A DNA stretch of 64,000 nt from Paramacrobiotus metropolitanus (taxonomy: Eukaryota; Tardigrada; Eutardigrada; Parachela; Macrobiotidae): contig NW_026570308.1 of NCBI RefSeq assembly GCF_019649055.1, forward strand, positions 1 to 64,000. Direction: 5' to 3'. Below the pieces are notes generated by a model. The model did no database searches. It was not told the DNA's origin and worked only from the letters and a program-made list of their open reading frames with translations. Both the position numbers and the translations under genes were made by a program. Positions 9,659 through 19,089 of this stretch are shown here, piece after piece. How positions within the stretch are numbered: the stretch's first letter is position 1; each line of letters starts with the position of its first letter.

Positions 9659-10327
9659 CTAGTCGAGCGATTCTTTTCCAAGGTCGAATTTCCTTGCCAT
9701 GGCTTCTCGTAAGCCGAGGACTTCTTCATCACGGTCACCATATTCGTCTTTGAATTTGTTCATCCATTCTGTTATCGTATACTCCATCTCTTCCTGGAGT
9801 GCGATTTCCCTCTCTCCTTCGAACCAAGTTTTTGCTGGTCCTTTCACCGCGCTAGCTATTTCAATCAGGACCTGGTCGTCCGTGAGTTGATAAGTCCGCT
9901 GAGTATCTCGGACCAATTGTGTCCACCCATTTACTGCATCGCGACTTCCATCAAAGGTTACTAACGTCGTTTTTCGGGCCATCGAATTGAGTGCTTTTGT
10001 CAGTTGTGCCGCTGTCGATTCTGCTGTCGGGTTATCCTCCTCTTCGCTACTTCCATCGTCATTTTGGTTTCGTTTCGCCTTTCCGTAGCGGGACTTCCGT
10101 GGGCGCTCTTGCCGGCTGGGGGGTCTGTCCCGTCGGCCTTCGTCGATGAACACATTTGTTTCAATATGTGGGGGAAACTGAGAAGGATCGCCGTGACTCG
10201 TATGTGGATAACCTCCCGATGGCGGCTCCTTGTCGTCTTTGACCTTTTCGCCGTCTCTTTCCGCTTTAATGCTTCCTTTACCGGTGCCAGTTCGCAGCGG
10301 CATTTCAAAGTGGAAGCTCTTGCCCAT
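9659..10327 (-). CDS. gag: Gag capsid-like ORF
   Basis: 222 residues from the internal Met. The frame is open further upstream and carries a PPSY tetrapeptide, a late-domain-like motif. The second half has the retrotransposon Gag pattern: LVTFDGSRDAVNGW, then an EIASAVKGPAKTWFEG-type helix, then EWMNKFKDEYGDRDEE. It ends in TAG and is followed in the same frame by the nucleocapsid ORF. Its 5' part overlaps the 3' end of the coiled-coil ORF in another frame, so expression would need a frameshift near 10,330-10,400, unless an indel caused the overlap. Confidence 0.75.
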   Translation of the reverse strand: MGKSFHFEMPLRTGTGKGSIKAERDGEKVKDDKEPPSGGYPHTSHGDPSQFPPHIETNVFIDEGRRDRPPSRQERPRKSRYGKAKRNQNDDGSSEEEDNPTAESTAAQLTKALNSMARKTTLVTFDGSRDAVNGWTQLVRDTQRTYQLTDDQVLIEIASAVKGPAKTWFEGEREIALQEEMEYTITEWMNKFKDEYGDRDEEVLGLREAMARKFDLGKESLD

Positions 10328-11370
10328 GCCCGTTTCATGTGCTTTACTGTAACTGGGCGGGGTGACTCCACTGCTGTAGTTCTGACTCCATATTGCAACA
10401 ACTGTTCGTCCTTGTGTTTGTTCGACACGTTGAGGGCCTTATTCTCATCTTCGAGGCGTCTGACCTTCAACTGGAATTCTTCCTTCTCCGTTTTCAGATT
10501 CTGATTCTCCTCCTTGACCTTCAGCATATGCTGGTGGAGTTGGAAAGTTTTCTCCTGGATGACCTTTTCAGTGTCATTCTCCATCTTTTTTATGTGTTCC
10601 ACCAACTGGGTCACATCTCTTTCTAGTTTCGTATATTCCTCGGCTGCTGCCTTCAACTGATTCTTCGTCTGGGTGAGCTCATCCTCCCCTGTCATTACCG
10701 TTTGGGTCATGTCAATCAACTCCGTGTTGAGTTTGCTGATCTCCTGTGTCTTCTGATGGACGGTTTGTTGCCATTCCTTATCTTTCAATTCGAGCGCGGT
10801 GACCTTTGTGTCTAAGAGATGTGCCTCGTGCTCCCACCTCAAGCCCTGTTCGGCAAGTGTCTTGGCGGTTTCCTTCAGTTCTTTGTTCTCCTCGGTGACC
10901 TTTCCGTTATCTTCCTTCGACTCTTTGTTCTCTTCCGTCACCTGCTTAATCTCGTTTTTCAGCCTCACTCCTTCAGTGGCTGTAAGGTCCCTCAGGTCTT
11001 TAGCCGCTTGGACGGCTTCATCAGCTCTTCTCTGATGACCTTTCGATTCTCGTTGGAGTATTCCGATATTCTCGTCCCGTTGCTTCAGATCGTTCCTGAG
11101 CTTGAATACCTCAGTGGTATTTGTCAACAATCGTTGGGTAGCTTCGGCGAGTTTGGTCGCATATTCGTCCCTCTTAGCTTCGGCTTCGGCGACCTTTTGT
11201 TTCAACGAGTCACATTCGTCTTTCAACTCGGCTGAGTGCTGTGACCTTTCGGCTGACTCTTCCGACATACTCTCGTTAAGGTCACTGACTGCGAGATGAC
11301 CTTCCATCTCTCTGTCATCTGCCATTTTCAAATACTCGTCAGCCAATTCCTTCTGTCTTTCATATTTCAC
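10000..11370 (-). CDS. Coiled-coil Gag N-terminal ORF
   Basis: About 330 residues (11,370 down to ~10,380) are an almost continuous charged coiled coil rich in Lys, Glu, Leu and Gln with heptad spacing (KEENQNLKTEKEEFQLKVRR). The last ~125 residues overlap the capsid ORF in another frame, are compositionally unlike a coiled coil, and are probably not real protein. It lies in frame with the ORF at 11,392-12,303, separated only by one TAA. A coiled coil this long is unusual in a gypsy Gag and may drive particle assembly (inference). Confidence 0.6.
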   Translation of the reverse strand: MKYERQKELADEYLKMADDREMEGHLAVSDLNESMSEESAERSQHSAELKDECDSLKQKVAEAEAKRDEYATKLAEATQRLLTNTTEVFKLRNDLKQRDENIGILQRESKGHQRRADEAVQAAKDLRDLTATEGVRLKNEIKQVTEENKESKEDNGKVTEENKELKETAKTLAEQGLRWEHEAHLLDTKVTALELKDKEWQQTVHQKTQEISKLNTELIDMTQTVMTGEDELTQTKNQLKAAAEEYTKLERDVTQLVEHIKKMENDTEKVIQEKTFQLHQHMLKVKEENQNLKTEKEEFQLKVRRLEDENKALNVSNKHKDEQLLQYGVRTTAVESPRPVTVKHMKRAWARASTLKCRCELAPVKEALKRKETAKRSKTTRSRHREVIHIRVTAILLSFPHILKQMCSSTKADGTDPPAGKSAHGSPATERRNETKMTMEVAKRRITRQQNRQRHN

Positions 11371-11391
11371 TTTCCAACCATCTGCGGCACT

Positions 11392-12303
11392 TTAAAGGTC
11401 ACCCTGTTGCTGCTCCAGATCGAATAAGCGATTCTCAAGTGTCGTCAGTCTCTCCCGATACTCCTGTGTCCGCTTGTCCGCCTGACGCTCATTGCTTTCA
11501 AGTTCGTTTTCCAATTCACTCACGCGTTTCCTCTGAGTTAACGTGGGACTGTTTGGTGATGATGGTCGTACATTGATGACCTTTCCTGTTTGTGTCCGTT
11601 CAATTAAGTGCTCGGGTATTTCCTTGAAAGGCGTCATCTCTTCAGCACGATCGGCTTCTCTTATCGCAGTTTGAAAGGACATATTCATCGTCGTTTCATC
11701 GTCCGTATAGTATGATTCGTTAGATTCATCTGAGACCATTGGAGTTGCCCAAAGGTCATCGCCTGCAGTCCTATCATTCAGTGAAAGGTCATCCAATCCA
11801 AGCTCAGCCAATTCCTCTTCGGTGACCTTTGTCTGTCCAACATCCCTTTGAGCCAGGTTCACGTTTTTATCCTGCTCGTCAGTTCCGACAGTGGTAGCAT
11901 CCAGCTGTGATGCCCCCACTGCTTCCGCTTCCTTTTCTGTGGTTCCATCCTCCCCGGTGACCTTTTTCTGGTTCATCGGTTTTCCTCCCGCCACGAACGC
12001 GGGGGTTTGCTTTCCATCTCCGCTGGAGCTCTCTTCGTTCTCTGTAGCTCCCAGCGCCACTTTGTATGTACTGTCACTGCCTTTGCTATCCTTCCTTGCA
12101 AAGGTCACAGCTGCTCGGGTCTGTCTGTCATGTCCAACTGGACGCGCGAGCGACTTGTATTTTTTTTTATAAGGATCAACTGCGCCTTGCTGTGATCCTC
12201 GGGAGCTCCTGCTTCCCTGGCTGCTGTGTGATGTCGGTTCCTCATTGTCTTTGTCCATGTTGATCGGATAACTTGGACGCTCCTGCCAATTGTTCTCACA
12301 CAC
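11392..12303 (-). CDS. Acidic Gag N-terminal ORF
   Basis: 303 residues open. The first ATG is at 12,258 (MDKDNEEPTSHSSQGSRSS). The protein is disordered and rich in Ser, Glu and Asp, with a coiled-coil segment in the last 60 residues that leads into the next ORF. It ends at a TAA (11,392-11,394) lying inside an antisense copy of the motif (GGTGACCTTTAA). The following ORF continues in the same frame, so a single substitution may have split a protein of at least 600 residues. No recognised domain. Confidence 0.6.
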   Translation of the reverse strand: MCENNWQERPSYPINMDKDNEEPTSHSSQGSRSSRGSQQGAVDPYKKKYKSLARPVGHDRQTRAAVTFARKDSKGSDSTYKVALGATENEESSSGDGKQTPAFVAGGKPMNQKKVTGEDGTTEKEAEAVGASQLDATTVGTDEQDKNVNLAQRDVGQTKVTEEELAELGLDDLSLNDRTAGDDLWATPMVSDESNESYYTDDETTMNMSFQTAIREADRAEEMTPFKEIPEHLIERTQTGKVINVRPSSPNSPTLTQRKRVSELENELESNERQADKRTQEYRERLTTLENRLFDLEQQQGDL

Positions 12304-12319
12304 GCGTTATTGTATGGTT

Positions 12320-12840
12320 TATTCGAATGCCCTAAAGGTCACTTTACGTTCTACGAATTTTTCTAAGTCCCTGTTAAAGGTCACTTTTCGATTGAAAAAA
12401 TTCGACTAAGTCCCGTTTAAAGGTCACTTTTTCGATAAAAAGTTCGAGAGATTTGCCCTAAAAGGTCACTTTCGGACAAAACTTCGAAACAGCTTTTACA
12501 GTTCGAAACACGTTAGCGAATGAAATCCTACAGCTGCTGATATCGCTGTACCACCTCGGTTCAATTTCACTTCGATAAAGGTCACCGTTCGTCAGTTTTG
12601 AATCTTAGAGGTCACTCAAATAGGTCAATCTGGTCAATTCCAACTTTTTAGTAAAGGTCACTTTCCAAACTAAAAGGTCAACTTCTGATCTTAAGGGTCA
12701 CTTTCCGCCTCAACTCAACTCAAAAGGTCACTTTCCAACTCGTTTTTTGTTAAAAGGTCACTTTCCAGCTCAATTTGATCAAAGGTCACTTTTCCTTTGT
12801 CTAAACTCAAAAGGTCACTTTCTGTCTCAATTATCTCATC
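12320..12840 (-). promoter_or_regulatory. Leader packed with AAAGGTCACTTT motifs
   Basis: About 520 bp upstream of the first Gag ORF hold ten exact AAAGGTCAC copies on the plus strand (12,333; 12,377; 12,419; 12,460; 12,577; 12,653; 12,723; 12,754; 12,781; 12,810), plus near-copies (GAGGTCACT, AGGGTCACT, AAAGGTCAAC). Most are followed by TTT(C/T)C. Spacing is irregular, 27-117 bp. All are opposite in orientation to the majority in the coding region. No ORF is supported. AGGTCA is the classic nuclear-receptor half-site, but binding is inference. Confidence 0.7.
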
Positions 12841-12879
12841 TCCAATCCAATTTCCTTTTACCGCTCAAGTTTAACGGAA

Positions 12880-13100
12880 AATCCCCATTCGGGTTGTTTA
12901 CCTCTTTCCTATTGGTCGGCTAGCTCAAATTATTCAGTTCGAATTTCAACCAATCACAGCTCAGATAACTGACCAATCACGTTGCTCCTCTAAAAATCTA
13001 TATCTGCCTGACGTCACGGTCAACGGCCAGACATGCGCGCCGCGTGCAAAACTCCGCCTACGTCTATGCTCAGCTCAGAACGGACCAATAGAAATTGCCA
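12880..13100 (-). promoter_or_regulatory. Promoter-like region with CCAAT boxes and a CRE
   Basis: Within 200 bp are CCAAT boxes in both orientations (ATTGG at ~12,911; CCAATCAC at ~12,951 and ~12,973; CCAATAG at ~13,083), a perfect TGACGTCA cAMP-response element at ~13,010, and a weak TATA-like ATCTATATC near 12,997. The position just 5' of the leader suggests the retroelement promoter, probably inside its LTR. LTR borders cannot be fixed without the second copy. Confidence 0.5.
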
Positions 13101-13353
13101 ATTTTACCATCTACCCAATCCCGTAATTAATAACGGTTTTCTACCTGTTGACCGTCCGTTCCACGGGAAAAATTATCCAGATGATCCAGTTCTTCTCCAA
13201 ATCCGTTCCCGCGTCGCCGCTGTTCCGTAGCGTGCCTCGCGCTATTAGTCTGTTACTGTGCCGGCTGTGCCGTAGCAACAGTAATGGTGCTCTGCAACCA
13301 GTTTGGTGGAGTCTGATCTGTCTTTTCCCCGTACGCCCCTTTCGGCGCTTCGC

Positions 13354-13515
13354 CTCTTGTGGCCCACGGCTTAGGCTTCGCTGAAGCCTTGCCGAGTATC
13401 AGTGACACCAGTGTAGGTCTTCGCTGAAGACTCTACACCGAGGAACACTGACGACTGAACTCTTGCACTCTTTCACAGCTAAGGAAACAGCACGGTTCTT
13501 CGCTGAAGATACCGT
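13354..13515. other. Three stem-loops with a common tip
   Basis: Three inverted repeats share CTTC-GCT-GAAG at the tip but have different lower stems: 13,373-13,389 (AGGCTTC/GAAGCCT), 13,411-13,438 (GTGTAGGTCTTC/GAAGACTCTACAC) and 13,492-13,515 (ACGGTTCTTC/GAAGATACCGT). The second and third each leave one unpaired T at the same place. A shorter GGCG-CTT-CGCC hairpin precedes them at 13,354. They lie upstream of the leader, probably in LTR or 5' transcript sequence. Confidence 0.6.
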
Positions 13516-13519
13516 ACCG

Positions 13520-13859
13520 AAAACCAAAGCTGGTAATCCGCGTCCGATGAGGAACTTGCACCGCTTGTGGTGTGCACTTTGCTGTGGTATAGACCTGCGC
13601 CTTGCTGGTCGCGGGTAACACGTCGAATAACAGGCCAAATATGCCTGACAGATCAAATCAATTCAATCAGAGAATCGCTGTCGGCTCTGCTACCATCTAA
13701 AGCTAGATCCAGAATGGATCCAGAGACAGAGACAGAAACGGGATCTATCCTGTGGAGTGAGCTACGCGGAAGTGTAGCGAACTATGCGGAAACACAAAAC
13801 GTCGCACCGCGTATAGCTGACTTTTAATATTATTGAAAGTCTGGAGCACAGAAAATCAA
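13520..13859. other. Unassigned stretch next to retroelement 5' end
   Basis: No coding sequence is supported. It may contain the outer end of the 5' LTR. It abuts the inverted-duplication arm that begins near 13,860. Confidence 0.4.
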
Positions 13860-14379
13860 CAACTGATCGGCACTATGGCGGTCCGTTTGGGTCAGCAGCC
13901 GTTTTTCAAGTTTTCGAGTTTTCTCGTTTGCCAGTTTGTCGGTGTGTACATTTTCACGATTCGCACGTGTGCACGATTTCATGTTTTACGTGCGCACATG
14001 TGCACAATTTCTTGATTTTCAGTTTTTAAAACTGTTAGTTTTCTTGATTTCAGGTTTTCGTGTTTTCAGTTTTTGAGATCTTGATTAATGATTTATTTTT
14101 TTTTAAATTTTGATTTTCATGTTTTCGATTTATTATTATTTTTTGATTCAGATCCTTTAATCCAGAAAGTTGAGTTTGGCCGCGAAGACTTCATCCAGAA
14201 ATTCCTAGTTGGCATTCCGAGGACTTTTTCCTAAAAGCCCATGCAAATAAGGCCGATTCCTTCGCCGTTGATCTGTTTGAATCGATGGAGGAATTTACTG
14301 GAGGCTCTCAGTCTCATTAAGATTTTTTCCTTTTGCATCACATTAGTTCGAAATTCAAGCACTGTTTTGTTGATATGCA

Positions 14380-14540
14380 GCCCGTGACGAAGTTCATCCC
14401 CATTGCGGCATTGCCTACAAGATCAGCATGCGTTCCATGTCCGGCGCTGTGCATATGCTCCAGGATCGTCTGTCTGTGTTATGCCAGTACATGGCTACTG
14501 TGGAGCAGAAACAGTTGCCCCCGGACAATAATATTGGGTA
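14380..14540 (+). pseudogene. Possible MPN-family (CSN6-like) exon relic
   Basis: The frame reads SGAVHMLQDRLSVLCQYMAT, then VEQKQLPPDN. This resembles the C-terminal helical region of MPN proteins such as COP9 subunit CSN6 or Rpn8 (a ...L..R...L..Y......G.LP.(N/D)H pattern). The twin at 32,290-31,885 reads further. Identification is tentative. Confidence 0.35.
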
Positions 14541-14589
14541 GCATGAATTGAGAATTGTAATGCTACCTGCATGTTTTCTTTGACGTTAA

Positions 14590-15895
14590 AAAACGTATGG
14601 GTTTAATGCGGACACTTCTTCACTTAACCAACTGTGGCATAAGAACGAGCAGAAAATTAAGAAACTTAACGCGCTGGATGTTTAAATGGATGGATGGATG
14701 GATGGATGGATGTTTTGGATGTTTAAAGAATTTGGGATCTGTCAAAGTGCGCGAAGCGTGCCTTGCCATGTTTAATAATCTTTCCCGCACTGAAGACAAG
14801 GTGGGGGAATGTTTGAAGATTTCTCATGCTTGAGAATGCCCAGCTTGTTTTGCACTAGGAAGGGGCTGAATGTGCGTTTCGACAGCGCTTTGAAAAAACC
14901 GTAAACCACGGCAACAAAGTCGATCCGATTTTCCAAATTGTCTGTATCGGTATCTTCTTTGATGATTTGGATTTAACCGCACACAATTTTGATAAAGCAT
15001 GGATGTGCGTATTGCTTGGCTTCGAAGTGCTCAAGAAGTTTCTGCGCATATCTGTTATGATTTTGCCAGTTATTATGAGCGGTTTTCTTTTTTTATGCAC
15101 AGTCTGCTGTAGCAGGGCGGTGATTGGGATCGACGAAACCGGCTAAAGCTGTACGAAGCATGAAGATGCTTGAGTTTCAAAAAGCCACCATCAATTTTCT
15201 GGACTCAGTTAGCACATTTACCTGTGCGGAGATACATATTAGACTACGATACCTTCGTGGCGTATACCGTTATGTGCGCGATGCTGACGCTGGAACCAGT
15301 GAAACAAAGAAAAAGTAGGTGTTTACATTATTTAAAAGTGGTGATAAGGATCTGATTGTGGTATTAAATTTTTTTTCTAGTGCCCACTGACCATTTTTAC
15401 GTAAACTTTGGTATGGATACTCACACTTTCGCTTTAAAAGGGATAGTTGTCTTGCTAACCAAAGTCGTATGAGTACTATTCAATTATCTTACTACGAAAG
15501 GACTGCTAGTGTAGAGCACTTGCCCAGCATTTTTGTTTGCTGGTTATTCAACGTTTCATTGCGACTGAAGCGAATTTATAACTAAGGAGGTTGCTTCTTA
15601 TAACGGTGCTAATGATATTCATCGAGTATAATTGTATTAGTTGTGTCCGGAGCGCTGAGACTGTGGAAGTTTTGCTTAGAATGCCGGATATGCGACAGTT
15701 TCTCAGCTCATTGTACGGATCGCATTATGCTGAATTTTTTCAACATGGGTAACATTTTCTTTCCGAAAAGGTAATTCAAAGTTCTAAACAATTTTATGAT
15801 TTTATATTTGATTACAGCAAACTTTGAGCAGAAAGTAAAAGCGGACCGGTACTGACTGGGCTGATCATCGCCTCGACTGCACGCGGGAAATTATT
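14590..15895 (+). pseudogene. PSMD6/Rpn7-like proteasome lid subunit pseudogene, copy 1
   Basis: Fragments match 26S proteasome regulatory subunit Rpn7 in order: an N-terminal helix (NEQKIKKLNALD, then KNLGSVKVREA); a TPR-like segment (IGIFFDDLDLTAHNFDKA, GGDWDRRNRL); FLDSVSTFTCAEI followed by DYDTFVAYTV; and, after an intron of about 320 bp, MPDMRQFLSSLYGSHYAEFF at ~15,680-15,740. Stops and frame changes interrupt it (a TAG after VKQRKK, a frameshift after RLKLYEA, a GGAT microsatellite inside the N-terminal part). The PCI exon is lost or scrambled near 15,850. It is the inverted twin of copy 2. Confidence 0.8.
14686..14712 (+). repeat. (ATGG)n microsatellite
   Basis: Nearly seven perfect ATGG units lie inside the PSMD6-like pseudogene. 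They are absent from the twin arm, so the expansion came after the duplication. Confidence 0.95.
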
Positions 15896-18800
15896 GTTAC
15901 GGTCAAGCATGCTGCCGTTCTTCCGATCATTTCGTTCGGCTGTGGTACTTTTTGGTATGTTGACAGATACTTTGTATTGATTATCGTTAATACTGTGGCT
16001 GTCTAATCGTGTTATTGGGGTTTTCCGAATAAAACGTTTCATGACTTTCGGGTACTGATAGATCGATGTCGGAGAGTTGATAAAAACTGTAATTTCAAAA
16101 CTTTACAGCGTAAGCTGGCGAACTGCATTAATAAGAAGTCGAAATATGCTTGTCTGTTTACGATTTTATGTGGCTGACGGCGACGGCGTTAAATCCAGGC
16201 GCTCAAATTTTATTCCGCATTTATTGTGTTACCTTTTAAGCGCGCATTCATTATTACGTTTGTTGTACATTGATTACTACTACACATTTGTAGCATTAAA
16301 ATTCATGTTTTTATTAGGTTTGTCCACGTTTTTCAGCTAGTCATTGTGTTGGTTTTACTGAGGTGCATTGCCAGTGAATATTATTGCCGCCGGCGGATGC
16401 TGATTAACCGAGCACGATCCACCATTGTCGTTTACCGCCCTCCGAATGTTGTGGCTTATCACGGTCAGTATCCAAAAAAATCTACAGTGAATAGATACCC
16501 TAGCTGTTCGTGTGTTCTGTTGTCACTACTTCGCATATTGTATCAGTTTCCTGCTTTGTACGGTTTCGCAGACAATCTTCGGCTCGATTATTATGCGATT
16601 ACTATATTATTACCATAGAAAAAACGCAAACTGTTAATTTTAATCTAAGGATGGTTACGTCAGTAATTTTAGTAGGATACTTTCACGATTTTTATAGCCA
16701 AGTGCGCACTGGGCATCTTATGCTAATTCTGACCAATGGGAACAGTCAGATGTACTGTTCCGATGTGATGTTAAATTTTATACTTCGAAGTACTTTATCG
16801 TCTGCTTAAGACAAGAGGTTATTACTGCATGCAGTCGTTACCGTCGCAAACAAACGAAATCTTACGGCAGATTAATTTTACACTTACCGCTCTGCGTGCT
16901 TGAAGCGGTATAATGTTACGAGTATAAATGTGGCTATATAGCTATCCGGGATGATGGAGAATAGTGGGAGATGGCACTAATACTAGCCAACTTTACTCGC
17001 AACAAAACAGCAGCTAGTGGCAACTCTTTACTGATGGAAAGTCGAAATGAACAGAGCGCCTTTCTGGCAGCATCGCAGTGCTGCTTATATACTCTAAGCA
17101 TCAGGGATAGAAAATCTAAATCAGCATAAAAACAATTAAGAAAGATCTAGAACGTTATTTAACAATGGGGTGTGGCTCGGGTGTGACAATAGAAAATAAA
17201 CATACAATGATGAATCATATGCAACTAGTGCATTGATCGTTATTGTGCGATAGCAACAATTAAAGGGCAGCTATTAACAGCTTTAGCTGCTCTATTTTAA
17301 ACGCTTTGATTATCATATAATTACGCAGCAATGTTTTACCTATAACAGTAACATTATTTACTTTAAAGTGTTCGTGTGAGCGAACCTTATTATGTACGGT
17401 ACCTTTCCTCTGTTGTACCTGTACCTTGTTCATAGAAATTGAGCGTACTTGCAGATGGATGAAGATTTAAGTGAGTGTATGAAAGGTTTTCAGCAACAAA
17501 AAACAGCTGCTAAATAATGGTTTTCTTTGTTGTATAGTGGGTGAAGCCCATCCGAGTTTTTACCCTCGTGCCGATGTGCAGCCAGCAGCTGTTTATCCCA
17601 CATCACCGGTCCGGGAACAGGCGGCCTGACCTTTCTAGCTTTACCCTGCGGCGGAAAGTAATGGCCGGCTGCCGGAGAATCCAAAGGGCCGCATCCTGCT
17701 CCACCGCCCAGTTACAGCGATTTGTACAAATACTCGCTTATTTTGCTTATGCATTTTAAAGTATAACTTGCACGGCCACGTCGCTGAGTTTGATCTGTCA
17801 CTGGTGTTTTTTTATTTTCCAAACCATCCGTGTGGGGTTGGCTTTGTAAGTTATTTACAGTGTTGGAGTTTTATTGAACGATGTGGTGCTACATGCCGTC
17901 CATTATAAAACTTTTAATAAGTAATAAGGAACTATTTTTCTGTATTGTAAAGTTATAATAAAAATCACGGAATAAAAAATTTCGACAACAAGTGGAGAAA
18001 ATGTCGGAAATATATAACGTTGCACTGGCATTGACATTAAGCTGGCTTGATTTGGGATACCGGTTCGAACCTTTGACCAGTGACAGAATGTTTCGAAAAT
18101 ATTACAGTATATTTCCTCTTACATGTGAAATAATGTAACTTCGAAGCCATTCCGGACGCAAATATAGTATTAAATCTGCGGGACACGTATTAACATAGGT
18201 GAAACAGTATCTTAAAGCAGCGGAAAGGTCACAAAAGCGTATGGCGCGTTACGATTTTTTATTTCGAAATATGGCGTAAGATGAGTTTGGTAACTGACGC
18301 ATGGCAGATAATGTGTGAAAGAAAGAGCTGCGCCATAAAACGAAAGGAGCAGCATCTGCAAGAAGATATGCTGCAAATTTTGTGCTCATCTCTCCAAAGT
18401 CCCCAGCAAGCCTAAATTATCGAGTTGTGCACGTGATTTCTTTGGAACATCAGATTTGCTTTTTTAATACCATTAGTTGTCAACAAAACTACCAATAGCT
18501 AGCAATCTTAGCATGAATGTGAACAAATTTTGTAATATTCATGAGCGATAGATTCACCATCTCGAGAATGGTAGCCGCAAATTAATGGCAATAAGTATGC
18601 GGGAAATATCTAGCGCTCCTGCTTACAGTAACTTAAGTCTTAAAGTAAGTATTTAAACGAACCTGGTTCGAGATGTATACGTAATTATAATTCTTACTTA
18701 CGGTTGAGCCACAGAAAATGAAGAATAAGCGCTGCGCTGTAATTTATCGCTGCATGCTAAACTAAACACTCAAGATCTAACATATTCGTCTGCATGTTTT

Positions 18801-19089
18801 GAGAAATTATTACGTCTACGGATTTGAAGTGAAAAGACTTACATCGGAAATTACATTTGCTGTTGCGGTAATGCGTACTGCGTCCAGCTACAGCCGTAAA
18901 TCTACTTGTAAAACTGCATGATTTGTGCAATCGAGTTTAAGTATTGTTACGTTCAATGTGTTGTTCACCGAAACTATGAAGAAACTGCTTACAATGGCGC
19001 AAATGTACCTTAATGTTCCGACATCCATTAACGACAATAAAATCAGTATATAAAGAATAGAAGCTCCTTATTAACAACTTCCGTATTTT
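15896..19089. other. 3.2 kb without a recognised gene
   Basis: No supported gene. A possible small spliced relic at 17,457-17,760 begins MDEDLSE and, after an acceptor-like site at ~17,538, reads a Pro-rich segment (HPSFYPRADVQPAAVYPTSP). A PPPSYSDLY in another frame follows. It contains a stop and was not called as a gene. Confidence 0.5.

Larger units (their letters stand above)
1..12850 (-). mobile_element. Large Ty3/gypsy-type LTR retrotransposon, internal region
   Basis: On the minus strand the order is leader, Gag-like ORFs, repeat ORF, then Pol with protease, reverse transcriptase, RNase H and integrase. Integrase after RNase H is the Ty3/gypsy (Metaviridae) order. At more than 12.6 kb of internal sequence it is far longer than the usual 5-7 kb; the extra length lies in the coiled-coil Gag part and in about 1,450 residues before the RT. 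The 3' end and 3' LTR lie outside the window, so LTR identity, target duplication and age cannot be judged. In-frame stops in Gag and a frame break in the integrase tail suggest a decayed or recoded copy. The 9-mer AAAGGTCAC recurs throughout in all frames. Confidence 0.9.
13860..15895 (+). repeat. Left arm of a long inverted duplication
   Basis: The sequence reappears in reverse complement at about 30,165-32,860. Stretches around 13,880-14,000, 14,380-14,530, 14,740-14,850, 15,380-15,540 and 15,640-15,750 match well (about 85% where compared by eye, with indels between). Both arms hold the same gene relics in the same order and keep introns, so this is duplication of DNA and not retroposition. 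The arms are about 15-18 kb apart. Confidence 0.8.

Noticed and set aside
10000-10380. C-terminal part of the coiled-coil ORF as real protein
   Set aside because: It overlaps the capsid frame, which has the recognisable Gag pattern, and its composition is basic and irregular.
12320-12840. The AAAGGTCAC leader as a CRISPR-like array
   Set aside because: Repeats are only about 9-12 bp, spacing is irregular, and the same word occurs in coding DNA. This is an animal genome.
480-12840. AAAGGTCAC as simply a repeated peptide
   Set aside because: The word is read in all three frames and in both orientations, so no single peptide can explain it.
14597-15100. Small open frames at 14,597 (plus) and 14,855 (minus) as genes
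   Set aside because: They are broken parts or the antisense of the PSMD6-like pseudogene.
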